Below are positions 47,430-58,619 of a stretch of DNA of 64,000 bases, in pieces (positions within the stretch are counted from its first letter, which is position 1; the number at the start of each line of letters is the position of its first letter). The notes under the pieces were generated by a model that saw only the letters and a list, made by a program, of their open reading frames with translations, was not told where the DNA came from and did not search any database. The position numbers and the translations under genes were made by a program. Source of the stretch: Sclerodactyla briareus (taxonomy: Eukaryota; Echinodermata; Holothuroidea; Dendrochirotida; Sclerodactylidae); assembly GCA_026419785.1 (NCBI GenBank), contig JAODTK010002832.1, positions 62,001-126,000 of the forward strand. The letters are read 5' to 3'.

Positions 47430-49030
47430 AAAAATTGCGATTATTTATTGACTTAAAGGTCATTTGGGTCACTTAGGGGTCAAAAACGGAGTTTGGTACT
47501 TTTTCGGCAATAGCACTGAGCGTGTTCTCAGAATGCAACTGGTCATAGATGTGATGTATCACTGGAAGAGTTACAATTTTCATAAAAAAACTGTCATGTC
47601 ATTGAAGGTCATTCACAAGTCCTAAGGGGTCAAAAACTTGTTTCTGGCCATAATCGGAGAATTGAATATCTGTGAAGGCTGGAAGGTTCACCTTGTGATA
47701 AATTGTTGACCTGCATGTCTGGGACCTCTCACATCAATTTGAATTCTGTCGGGTGGTCATGTGGGTTTAAAGGTTGCGTCTGAATAAATGTGCTTATTTT
47801 ATTTAAGGAGTTACGCGGCAAAAAAAAAGAAAACTGGTTATTTTGGATATGTGTGTGATAGACCTTTGTGAGCTTTATGAAGGAGACCAACTCCCGCTCC
47901 GAACGGACACTTACTTGGTAGTTACAAGGGGTCAAAGTTAATTTAATAGTTTTTCGCAATAACATTAGGCGTGTTACCCCTATTGGAATGCAATATGCGA
48001 CTAGGAGTGGATGCATCACATGTGAGAGTAACAATTTGATCTTAAAAACCGCCTGTCATTGAAGGGTCATCAAAGTACACGAGGGGTGTCAAAAACTGAT
48101 TTAATACTTTTTGGCAATAGCACTGGGAATGTCATCAGAATGCCAAAATGCTCCTGGAGTGGATGTATCACAGTGAGAGTTACGATTTTCATAAGAACTG
48201 CCATGTCATTGGCGCGTCATTCAGGTCACTTAGGGTCAAAACTGTTTTCTGGCCATAATCGGAGAATGAAATATCTGCGAAGGCTGGGAGGTTCACATTG
48301 CGATATAATTGTTGACCTGCAGGTGAGTGACTCTGACCTCAATTTGCCTCTGTCGGGTGGTCATGTAGTAAAGGGGGAGTCTTGAATAAAAGGTGCTTAT
48401 TAAGAAGTTACGGGCAAAAAAATAGAAACTGGTTATTTTCGGATATTGTGATAGACCTTTGTGTGCTATGGAGGAGGAAACCAACTCCCGCTTCGCTCGT
48501 ACGCATACTTTGGTAGTACAAGGAGTCAAAGTTTTAAGTTAATAGCTTTTTCGCAATACATTAGGCATGTTCATCATTGGAATGCAATATGCGACTAGGA
48601 GTGGACTGCTCACTGGAGTGTGCTAACAATTTTTATAAAAAACCGCCATGTCTGTGAAAGGTCATTGAAGGTCACGTAGGGGTCAAAAACTGATTTTAAT
48701 ACTTTTTTGTCGGCGATAGACACTGGGCGTGTTATTCAGAATGCAAAATGCTCTTATGGGAGTGGATGTATCACAAAGGAGAGTTAAAATTTCATAAAAA
48801 CCTGCATGTCATTAAAGGTCATTCAGGTCACTTAGGGTCAAAAAATGTTTTCTGGCCGTTAATCGGGAATTTAAATCTGTGAAGGCTGAAGGTTCACCAT
48901 GTGATATAATTGTTGACCGCATGTGTGTGACTCTCACCTCAATTTGACCTCTGTCGGGTTGGCAAGTGGTTAAAAGGTGAGTCTTGAATAAATGTGCTTA
49001 TGTAAGGAAGTTAACGGGCAAAAAAATTAG
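47430..49030 (-). repeat. ~600 bp satellite array, inverted relative of 16.1-19.1 kb
   Basis: CCAACTCCCGCTCC-type landmarks at 47889 and 48481 (592 bp apart) are the reverse complement of the forward array's GGGAGTTGG landmark. AATGCTCCTGGAGTGGATG and TGCGACTAGGAGTGGATGC correspond to the two sub-blocks. About 2.7 monomers. The array ends abruptly at 49030 against another repeat. Confidence 0.8.
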
Positions 49031-49079
49031 AAACTGGTTTGATTGGCAACAAAGTGGGATAGCAAGTTGGCGGTCTACC

Positions 49080-51300
49080 GCCAGGCGGTGTCTAGTTTTT
49101 GGAGGTATTCCGCTACCCACAAAGAACCCTCCCAATTTGGTTAGGGGTCTCCCGCATCTTGGAACAAGGGTGGATCTTCGCGCAACACGAAGGGGGGGGC
49201 AGTCGCGATCAGGGGGCGCCAGAATTTTTTGGTCAATTATTCTGTGACTCTCTGAGCGGATCGCTACCATCGGTTGGCGCGGAGAGTATGAGAAAATTTT
49301 GAAAATTGAGCCTCTCAGATCACCGGAAAAGGCCTTTCCCAGCTGAGAAAGGGCATTGGATAATCATCCTTATTATTATTATTCGATTAATCACATTAGG
49401 CATACTATTATTCTATTATGTAAATATATATAATTTTTTTCGGGGTGGGGATGACTTATTATAATTTGTTTAGTTCAATTACCCCGCCCCCCCCCCCCCC
49501 CTCGTAGATCCGCGCCTAAGCCAGAGTCTAAGGAGCCGGATGGAGTTACAAAAAAAAAAGAAACAATATATGTATCCCATCAGGGCCAGAACGGGACTAT
49601 AATTCGGATAAAATACACATTCAATATGCTTAACGAATGTTGATCCGTTTGCACGATAAGTGGTTAAGTAGGCCACTATGAGGGGAAACAGGCAGTATAT
49701 AAACCGTCCAGGGGAAGACACCAGTAGACGGAAAAATGGCAAGTGGCAAATACAGGAATCGGGTTTCGTATTGGGAATAGTCCCTTATAGACATACGATA
49801 TCGTGGATGCGATAACTAGAATATCAATCCAATCTAGTTAAGGCTGAATCAAATTTTCGCCGTACAAGAAAATTTGTGATTCACAAACCCTCCAAAGGTG
49901 GAAACGGCACTTCCTGGGTGCTGAGTTACATGTATCCGTTTGTTCTGGGAAGGTGTTACAAAATTTTGCTCTCGGAGTCTGGACGAGGCTTGAAGACTTA
50001 GAAGCAAAAAACATGAAAAAAAAATCCAACAATATTCAGTCAGCTCTATGATCGGTATCGTTATGAATGACAAGTTCATCTACATACCATCCTTCACCAT
50101 GCAGCCCAAAATGTCATGCTGCACCAGTCATTTGCTCATTCCTCAAATAAAATGAGTGCAAAAGAGGGTGCCTTAGGAGTGGTATCACCAGTCTTTTCAT
50201 TCTGGGGCACAAGGGGGGGGGGGGGGGCTACCAGTATGACAGGGGGCACCAAATATCAGCTACGCGGACTCACCTTCGGTTGGCGCGGGGCGCTCAAGAA
50301 ATTGTGGTTTACGAGCGCCCCCAGATGGCCGCGAAATACCATGTCAGGGACGTTTTAAGCGGCGGCATGTTCCTAGCTTCACAAACACGGCTCCCGCCGG
50401 CAATAAAATTTTACAAACAAATAAAAATCTTCTCTGTTTTTTTTTAGTGGGCGCGCGTTCATTTATTAGACATCTCTAGTCTCTGGGGCCAGGTAGTCAG
50501 GTAGTAGTGTGTGCTCCAGTAGTTTGGCATGGATATACCGCTGACAGAAAGAGCTTAGATCATTCGGCTATGCTAAAAATATGTATATGCTGCGGTTTCA
50601 GCACAAAATTTCATGGGGGCTTGTACATACTGTAGGCCTTTCCTACATACTGGAGGGTGGTGGGCGCAAATCCAACCCCAAAATCGTGAAGAAGTGGGGG
50701 GGGGAGAACTGCCCCTAGTCCGCCCCCCCCCCCCCCCCCCGTATCCGCCATGTCTTGGAACATTGCTTGAGATCACGGATCGTGGAGAATGTGTTGCATT
50801 TTTTTCGGGCTGTGATTAAAAAGATTTTCAGATTTTTTCCGCTATTTATTTGTCAAAATTTCACATATCGGATGTTTTGCCCCGCCTTCCGCGCGGCGCA
50901 TATATATTAGTGCCAAACGTCAATAACGTAAACCTTATACTGATATTCCGATCCTCTGCCCCCCGTGGGTGTTCGTGCATATTGCTTCCATCCAATTAAA
51001 AAGACCAGGCACGTCATGCGGGCAAAGCCATGCAGTCTGTTATAAACAATAAAGCTTAGAGGAGACTAATTCTAGCCATTGGTATGTGCAGTGTTAGGGA
51101 AAGCCAGTGAATTCAGCATTGGAGGGGGGCAGCATTAATTGCTTGCCAAACAAAAACCAAATGAAACCAAATTTTCTCCTTAGACCGTCCCCAGATGCTC
51201 GACGCATGTGTAGATGATATGTAGCAGATTAAAAACACATTCGTGACGAAGTATGTTGCATGGACCTACTATATTATACGGGAAAGATAGAGAACAGCGA
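49080..51300. repeat. Large dispersed repeat, copies C (mosaic)
   Basis: Segments 49080-49330, 50270-50360 and 50755-51300 match different parts of copy A. Between them are C15 (49487-49501), G15 (50213-50227) and C18 (50723-50740) runs and minus-strand GGCGCGGATCTAC-like termini. The 51000-51260 part gives the uninterrupted version of the site split by M1 at 3121. Confidence 0.6.
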
Positions 51301-51378
51301 GTTATGGACTGGGCTGTATCTTCGTCGCTACCCTCATTTATTCAATATTTTGGGAGATGCATGCTTGGATCATTGAGT

Positions 51379-51396
51379 GGGGGGGGGGGGGGGGGG
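51379..51396. repeat. G18 homopolymer run
   Basis: Eighteen G in a row within unassigned sequence between 51300 and 51890. Confidence 0.9.
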
Positions 51397-51890
51397 CTCC
51401 AAATTATTCCCTTTGGCCTACGGATACTGACAGTCTCTGGCAAACTGTACATTAAGTCAGCTGCTTGAACGCAGATTTCGCAAACTATAGTACAACACTA
51501 ATGTCCTCCAGTGTCTTGAGTCTATGTTTAAAAAATGGAACTAATAGGAGAAACCATACCACCAATAATATACAGATTTCTTCCAAGAGTGGGGCCGATT
51601 TTCGTGATGTTAATCGAGTACAGACAGACCAATCCCTATTTGCGCGGCATTGCAACCGATATAAAACAATATGAGATCATGGCCAGATAAACCGTAAATA
51701 AATTAGTCGTCTTCACACAGTAGCGATCTACGACCGAAGGATCATCGTGGGAACATTACCCACGATGAGCGACAGGGGGGGCCCCCAAAGAACAATGCAG
51801 CACAATATGACGACCGGAAATGTTCCTTCATCCACAACGAGATGTTGTGTTCGCTGCACAAATTCATAGCGCGTTGCCGCCTCTATCCAG

Positions 51891-52585
51891 GTCCTGCGAA
51901 GGGAGAGGGGGAGAGGGGGGTGGGGGGGGTGCAAGGGGTGCGGCAGCGGCCCCCCAGATTTTTCTGACGGGGTTCGGAGAACCCATACGATTCAGGTTCA
52001 TTGTGTCCAGCCACCCAGGTCGCGATTTGTGAGCTTAAAGGCTGTCATGGATCAATATTCGCTCGAAATTTTGTATCCCAGTTTTCGATCAGCTGGTTGC
52101 TTAAGTTTATTCAGTGTACTTGAACAACTGAATGGAAGGTATCCTTATATGCCCCCAAAATTCACTTGATTATTTGATGATGATTTGATAGTACTGGAAA
52201 ACGATTCTTGTAGTCCTTATAATGTTTTATAATAGTCCTCAAGGCCACTCACAACGTGATTAAAATACCGGAAAGCTGAATTTTTCAAGAATTTTCAACT
52301 GTATATAAAATGTACGTATTTCTATGTTGGCTCGCAGGCACCCTAGCGTCAACATTCAAAATTGGGGAGGCCGGGTTTGCCACATTGGCAATGCTTCCCC
52401 GACGTAGTGGAAGGTTGTTTCTATCGCCTAGTTGTGCTTGTTAATATTGGTGTTTGTAATGGACGTGAACTACGGTTGTTAATTCAGTAGCAACTGGCCT
52501 TTTCCGGTGGTCTGCGAGGTCGGATTTGTTATAATCCTTTGCATCGCTTTGCGCCAACTGATGACATTATGCTTTGACGGGCACA
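51891..52585 (+). repeat. Duplicated segment D1, copy 2
   Basis: Same order and orientation as 37340-38060, with many small indels and substitutions. It ends at the same GCTTTGACGGGCA phrase, so the edge is an element boundary or a duplication break. Confidence 0.7.
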
Positions 52586-52659
52586 ACCATAAACTACATA
52601 CCTACCCCGAAATAGGCCTACGACGTTCAGGCCCCTGCGAACGAGTTTATTATACTGGG

Positions 52660-53060
52660 GGTGCTGAGCTTTTCCTGACAAGAGACACCTCACCCTACCC
52701 CCTACAGGAAAACATATATTCGCACTTTCATTTTCTCAGATTTTCTTTTTCCAATTTTTTAATTACTTTTTTTGTTTATAGTTATTTCATAGCGAAAAGC
52801 GTGATTCCGATTAGACGTACAGTACGCCCTAATGTAACCGCGATAATGGTACCCTAATCTGTTAATAGCAGCACGATGGGCCGGGACGACGCATGAGCGA
52901 AAGCAAAATAACAGTGAACAGCGAGCGTAATAGCCAGGTTTCTGGTTTAAGGGGAAAAGTCCACTCAGGGTCCCCTTATGACGCGTCAATGAGGTATAAG
53001 GGAAGGGAGGTCGTGACTCTTCCTATTTATCACTCAGGGCGTAGGAACAATTTTGGAGTG
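52660..53060 (-). repeat. Duplicated segment D2, inverted copy
   Basis: Reverse complement of the D2 phrases (GGGGAAAAGTCCACTCAGGG, TAGCCAGGTTTCTGG, TAGCAGCACGA). It lies directly after D1 copy 2, whereas D1 copy 1 is followed by the ~180 bp units. Confidence 0.65.
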
Positions 53061-53444
53061 GGAGGGGCTGAAGTTTGTAGACGGACAATGGGGAGGGGTT
53101 CAGGGGAGGGGGTATCCCCCTAACCTTTGGAAAATTGTTGTATTTTCAGGTGGTCTCGATGCAATTTGTGGTGTAATCTAGCACACTTAGACACCCATTC
53201 CATTTGGGGGAAAAATCACATTTTCACCATTACGATTTGGTGATCCACATCTTTTCTGTACCCCAAATGTGAAGAAAACCAAGCGCCTTGAGGTTGGTTC
53301 TAATCACTCTTCTGGCTGATATGCTAAATCTGCTTAACAGCGGTTCCAATTGAAATAGGGCTATGATAGACGTTGTCACAGTCACCCAACCTTAAAATCT
53401 ATGTTTTGATGGAGGATAGACATCTGATTATTCACAGGAAAAGA

Positions 53445-53652
53445 GTTAACTGGCCAGCAGCTAATCAATGCCGATTGGGTACGCAACTTCCCTTCCTCGC
53501 AGGTGCCCATTTAACACATGGGAATAGAGGAGGCATGGTGAGCACCTTGCCAACGGGTACCTACGGAAAAGCTGATCAGTTTTGTTGGGATTCGAACTTA
53601 TGTTCTCGCAATTGGCATTCTGGAGCTCTACTGACTGAGCTAATCCGATCGT
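53445..53652 (-). mobile_element. tRNA-derived SINE, family S-A copy 2
   Basis: On the minus strand the head reads GGATTAGCTCAGTCAGTAGA (A box) and AAGTTCGAATCCCAAC (B box, 53585-53601). The body carries CAGCTTTTCCGTAGG then GTTGGCAAGGTG, matching the SINE at 15402. The B box is closer to consensus than in copy 1. Confidence 0.65.
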
Positions 53653-53654
53653 CT

Positions 53655-55050
53655 CCGACAGTGCGTAGCGAAAGGTTTGCAGAATTGGGGGGTGTAGAGC
53701 TAATGTGTTGTCCCGACGGCATTCTGCAATGGGACTGATAGGGGGGGGATCTAAGGGGAGGGGTTGTCCCTCCCCTCTGGAAAAAGTTGAATATTGGAAA
53801 CGGCCTCAGATGCAATCTGTGGCAATATTTTCAGTAAAATTGGGCCGTTTCAGTGATATCTCGCCCCGCTCACCGCGTACGCGAGACCCTGGAAACGCCG
53901 AAATTGTGCCGAATCCCAAACCATTGCCCGATTTTTACTGCAGCTCGTGAAGTGGTAAGCAGCTCACATCAATACACACTGCGCGAACAACCGTCAATGG
54001 TGGGCCAATTGGTTCCTGCAATTGTTTTCGGCCATTTATACATCTTCTTTCCACTTATGCAAATATTTAGGATCTCTCTACCCGAATTATCGATCTCAAT
54101 CAAAAAACTGGACGGGGGGAGGGTGCCCTCTATCATCTCTCGCGCCTTGTCCTCTAGCTATGCCGCTCGCCATGATTCTGCGCCTACAACCGGCTGTTTG
54201 TCATTGTTAGTTCTGGTACGGTTGAGTTTTTTATATTTCTGGAATATTTTCCTTCTTTATCCTCCTCCCCCCTCTTTCCTCTTCTCTCTTCTCTCCCTTC
54301 CTCTTTTTTCTTTTTTGAAAAAAAATTATTGGGGGTGTGACACCCCCCACGCCCCCCCCGCTCGCTACGACCCTGTCTCCGATCAATTAAGGATTGAGAC
54401 ACATCTTTGACCTATTTTTGTAATGAGTTCAAGAGAAAACGTTCGGTTTCATGTTAATCATAAAATTATTTATATACTGCTAAACTGTACTGATCCCGTT
54501 TTAATGGTAAGACTGACAATTTCTGTTCACATCTCTGGCAACTGTCCAGGATAAAATGTCTCAATAAAAAAAATCATTAAAAAAAAATTAAAAATAAGGA
54601 GAGCGTAGAATCCCTGGGAGCTTTGCGAGTCGGTCCATTCCATGAAAAGACCAGTATTTTTCGGACAATTATCATAATAAAATTACACTGTAAAGTGGAA
54701 CAACCCCTCAGCCCCCCACAAAATCACTGTGTTTCAGTCATAACCCATAACACACCTAAGCTTCCATAAACGGGTCTGTACAGGTATTTGGATGTATGGT
54801 CGTCAGCAGGGTGGTCACAATATATAGCACAAATACCATAAAATTAATGAAAACTAGGAATATGATAATCAGCATAATCTCATTTTTTTTTTCCGAATTA
54901 CATTATTTACCTTACTAACTCCGTTAAGAGTAGGCACACCCGAGGATAAGTTTCCTTTTTCCTTCTACACGGACATTTGTATAGAATTCAAGTATAAGAT
55001 TGCCATTGCAATACCAGTTCTATTTGAAGTAAGTGTGGAGATAACATAAA
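53655..55050. other. Unassigned stretch with a polypyrimidine tract
   Basis: A C/T-only-like tract of about 80 bp lies at 54240-54320 (CTTCTC and CCTCC runs). A 185-codon open frame at 53853-54410 runs through it but shows no family signature. It is the longest open frame in the window and looks accidental. Confidence 0.35.
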
Positions 55051-55129
55051 TTAATGGGGCTGATTCTAGCCTACATAATTTCTAATGATTTGTGGAATAA
55101 AAAAAGGGGTTTCCTTTCTCCTGCCTTGG

Positions 55130-55560
55130 GAAGTGGGGGCCGGATGTATGTCCGCCCCCCCTCCACGATTTTTGAGTGGGGGGGCTGGCGGCGCCCCCCC
55201 CCCTCCCACCCCCAGGTTCCTACCCCTTGTTATCACTTGATAATAATTACTTTCACTGGCTTTCAGTTGGTAAATGATCGGGGCGGCGATCTGGTTTTGA
55301 ATATTCCGGGGACATATGAGGGTAGCACCATCTAAGCGGAGCGCCACCTGGGTTGGCGCGTAGCGAACAAGGGGAATTATGCATTTTTAACAAGACCCCA
55401 CATGCAAGGAACGGCAATTTCTTTCTGTGGTCATAAGGCAGTAAGCATTCAACAACCCTAAAATCGTCATGATTCCCCGAATTTTTTCATTTCAAGAACA
55501 TTCTTGAAGGAAACTGATCAATGCTTATTCGTACAATTTCGGGCACCGTCGGTTGTTGAC
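55130..55560. repeat. Large dispersed repeat, copy D
   Basis: A CCCCCC-rich terminus-like part is followed by GCGGAGCGCCACC then GGTTGGCGCG at 55336-55360 and AAGGAACGGCAATTTC-like sequence as in copies A and B. Confidence 0.55.
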
Positions 55561-55739
55561 GCGTAGGGTACAAAAATTTTTTTTTGTTTTCCACAGATCC
55601 CCCCCCCCTCCCCCAGATTGAAGGAACCGCATTCCCGGACCGTACGACAGTAAGCAATGTCCCTAGAACTGGCAATGAATTTCAGATTATATGTCTAGAA
55701 ACGTTCTTAATCTTGAGGGGGATACTGGCAAACGTCCCG

Positions 55740-56130
55740 GTGGAACCAATCGGTCAGGAATGGTTTGTGCATACGTTTACGCGTGAAAAAAGCAGGATTA
55801 ATCTGATTGGCTGCGGGATGAACTCTGACTGCCGTTTGGAACTTTCCGCTATCGTTAATGTTCACGATAGCTTCATGTAGATTGTTCCAATCTCTGAACG
55901 TTCCGGGAAAGAAGGAGAACTTATAGCAGTCTTTATTTGTGCTGCTATGTTGAACGATCTCTTGTGTTTGGTGTGCCGAGAGGTTCGATTACCGGTGATG
56001 TGATGGCACTAATGGGAATCGAAGGTGACCATTGTTGCCTTATAAAAGTAGTGAGCCCTCGAACACGACGCCTGTTGCAAGAGGCTGCCATCAACCGCAC
56101 CCTGTCATCATATTGGGCATAACGGCCGGC
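55740..56130 (-). pseudogene. LINE ORF2 C-terminal fragment
   Basis: On the minus strand one open stretch reads NKDCYKFSFFPGTFRDWNNL then HEAIVNINDSGKFQTAVRVH. This is the well-known ...SFFPRTIxDWNxLPxxIV...F.. block at the C terminus of jockey/RTE-like LINE proteins. Upstream on the minus strand, a less clear NTRDRSTQHSSTNKD segment precedes it. Only the C-terminal end is present; the reverse transcriptase core is not. Confidence 0.65.
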
Positions 56131-56139
56131 GGGGTGACC

Positions 56140-57345
56140 ACTAATGGAAGTCTTTCACAGGCAATCTAGCATCTCACGTTGAACAGATTGAGATTCAAGG
56201 TATTAATTAAGTTAGCAGTAAGAGGTCCCACACACTCGGGAATTCAGTAGGGGTCGCACTAAGGGGCCTTTTAGGCGACTCCTTGCGGGCATGAACGAGA
56301 TTACGGATGGAGAATGCCAGGAAAAAAAAAAACGGACACGGTGCTACCCATGTTTTATGGCAGTGAGCAACACCACCGAATTGACAATAAATTTGTCTGG
56401 AATGTTATATCTCAAGAACCGCTCTTTTCCTTGCTAAGGGGGGGGGTTGCAATATGTGCAAGTCCTAAACCAAATTCTCCTCGTGGGCCACCTATAAGTT
56501 TTCACGGCCACACTTGAAGATGCACTAAGGACAAAATCATATTTTGCCAGAATCTGACAACGTGTGTTTTCTGATTTTACACTGGGCCACTGTATTAGAC
56601 TGTACTTAAAAGATAGGATACCGCGCCCGCAGTGGGGGGGCGCGATTCTTTTTTTCCTTTTTCTTTTGGCAATTCGGCTTTCTCAACAAAAAAATTAAAC
56701 ATCATAAGAAATATAGTTAGCCATCAAGTACACTGATAACAACTTACCAATCCAGCTGATCGAAAACCGGATAACAATTTCGTGGCAAATATTGATCTGA
56801 CGCCTTTAAGCTCAAAAATCGACCGGGGTGCTGGACACACAATGACCTGAATCTGTAGGGGTGCTCCGCCCCCCCATCAGAAAAATCGGGGGTGCTGCAG
56901 CCACCCCTCCCCCCCTTCGCAGGGGCCTGTACTACGTTTCAACACCGCGTCTTACGGGCTGTAGGCAACACACAATGATCTAGGCATAGGCCTATAACCG
57001 TATGCATAGTGGCCTACACATGACGAATTTTCAATCATACTTTTTTATTCCTTAAAAAATAAGAACATTTACCATGGGCGGCCATCACAAGGGGTGGGTG
57101 GGGGGACCCTGTCCCCCCAATATTTTTGGTGGGGAGGACCTGATATAAATACCCGCCCTTCCCCAATATTATAAAATTGCGGATGGTCAGAAAAAATGCT
57201 ATATCATATGACCGTACTGCCAAAACAAAAATGTCTAATTCATTTTTTATAGATGTGTTTGAATTTTTTGGGTGGATAAGGCGGCCATGCAAAAATATAA
57301 ATCGCGCTCGCGCGCGCTGTATCCTATCTTTTCCGTTACATGTAT
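56140..57345. other. Repeat fragments without a gene
   Basis: It contains a piece related to copy A near 56300-56510, an inverted D1 piece at 56750-56935 and, from 57065, a GGGCGGCCATCAC-type terminus. A minus-strand open frame at 57035-57424 has no family signature. Confidence 0.4.
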
Positions 57346-57506
57346 AATACAGTGGACCCACGTTACAATACCTTTGTCCAGATTCTGGCAAATATATTTT
57401 TTGTACATACTTGTCATCCTTCAAGTGTGGTGAACTTATAGGTAGGGCACGAGAATATTTGGTTTAGACTTGATTCATGTGGCACCCCCCCCCCCCTCCC
57501 CACTAC

Positions 57507-58400
57507 ACAATAATAATAAGAATAATTAATTTTATAAAATTACAATTTATATCGGCAATATCCAACCAGTGCTGCTCACTGCGCTTGACGGGAGACGTAA
57601 AACGACCAATCAAATAATAAGAAACATAGATGAAGCAAGGTACCTTACTGCGAAAAAGAAAGGTCTAAAACAACCCCTGAATGCGATCGAAGGGAATCCA
57701 TGATTGTAGATCAGTGGGGAGGGAGTTCCGAAGCCGAGGTGCATACACTGGAAACTTCATGTCCCACCAAACGTCTATTCGAGATATGGGAACTTTGAGT
57801 TGGAACTTGTAATGCGTGCGAGTTGGCCTGCTTGTTCTGCTTCCGCACAACATGCTAGTCAAGTAGCTAGGGGCGACCAGTTTTTTAAGAGCCTTGACAC
57901 TAGAATACAAGTATCTATAAATATACGCTGATGTACAGTCAGCCAGTGCAACTCACGGAGAATAGGTGTCACCGGCGTGAATTTCCCTGGCCCTCAGACG
58001 ATTCGAGCAGCTGAATTCTGAATTCTTTGTACCCTGTTTAGTTTGATAGCAGGAATACCGTAAAGTAGGGGTTAGCATAATCCAGACGGCTAGATATAAC
58101 AAAAAGCATGAATCAGCAATCTCTACTACAGGCGCTCTAGATATTTAACGTAGTTGCCCACTCTCGCCCTAATGTATAACCACGCAGATTTACAATGTGA
58201 CTACCCTGCCTCATCCATGCAACATGAGACTCCATATGAACCCCAAGATTTTAACCTGAGTAAGACGCCTGTATAACCTCACCACCTATTTTTCAAAGAC
58301 AGGTTTCTAAGTTCAGGCACATCATCGACTTACTTGTAAAGACAATACATCTGTCTTAGCATCCATTAAGTTCAAGGAACCCATTAGGGCAGTGCCTTTG
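57507..58400 (-). pseudogene. LINE 3' half (L2/CR1-like), with 3' end
   Basis: Read on the minus strand from 58400 down: a KTDVLSL and KSMM segment after the catalytic core, VKILGVHMESHVAWMRQGS-like thumb sequence, LYGIPAIKLNRVQRIQNSAA at about 58050-58000, ELHWLTVHQRI, and LAPSYLTSMLC at about 57875-57840. It then reads YAPRLRNSLPTDLQSW near 57740-57700 and stops after RIQGLF. Below that the untranslated end reads GTCAAGCGCAGTGAG, GATATAAATTGTAA and finishes in a TTATTATTATT tract near 57515, the usual 3' end of L2/CR1-type elements. Frameshifts occur between blocks. It is 5' truncated, as expected from target-primed reverse transcription. Confidence 0.8.
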
Positions 58401-58469
58401 ATATTGCATTCAGTTTCTAATTTAGAAAGCAGGATATATGGTCTACACTGCCATTTTTCTTTCTTAACA

Positions 58470-58575
58470 CGCACACAGTTTTTAGTCTACTTTACTTCTG
58501 ATCCCCATTTTTCAGATCGGCTTTGCAGCATTACGAGCTTTTTTAATAGAGATGACACTAAGTTATATGTACAAA
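58470..58575 (+). pseudogene. Possible reverse transcriptase catalytic-loop fragment
   Basis: The plus strand reads QFLVYFTSDPHFSDRL and then SITSFFNRDDTKLYVQ (58524-58572). This resembles the LFxIYxNDL...SLFADDTKLYV catalytic region of jockey/RTE-type LINEs, with FAD changed to NRD. It lies head to head with the minus-strand LINE, about 70-170 bp from its inner end. The match is short and could be chance. Confidence 0.35.
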
Positions 58576-58619
58576 AACAACAGGCAGGGATGTGCACATA
58601 TATGTAATGGACGTTACGT

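Noticed and set aside
53853..54410. Longest open frame in the window (185 codons)
   Set aside because: It crosses a polypyrimidine tract and a repeat terminus, has low-complexity Phe/Leu/Ser/Pro content and shows no family motif.
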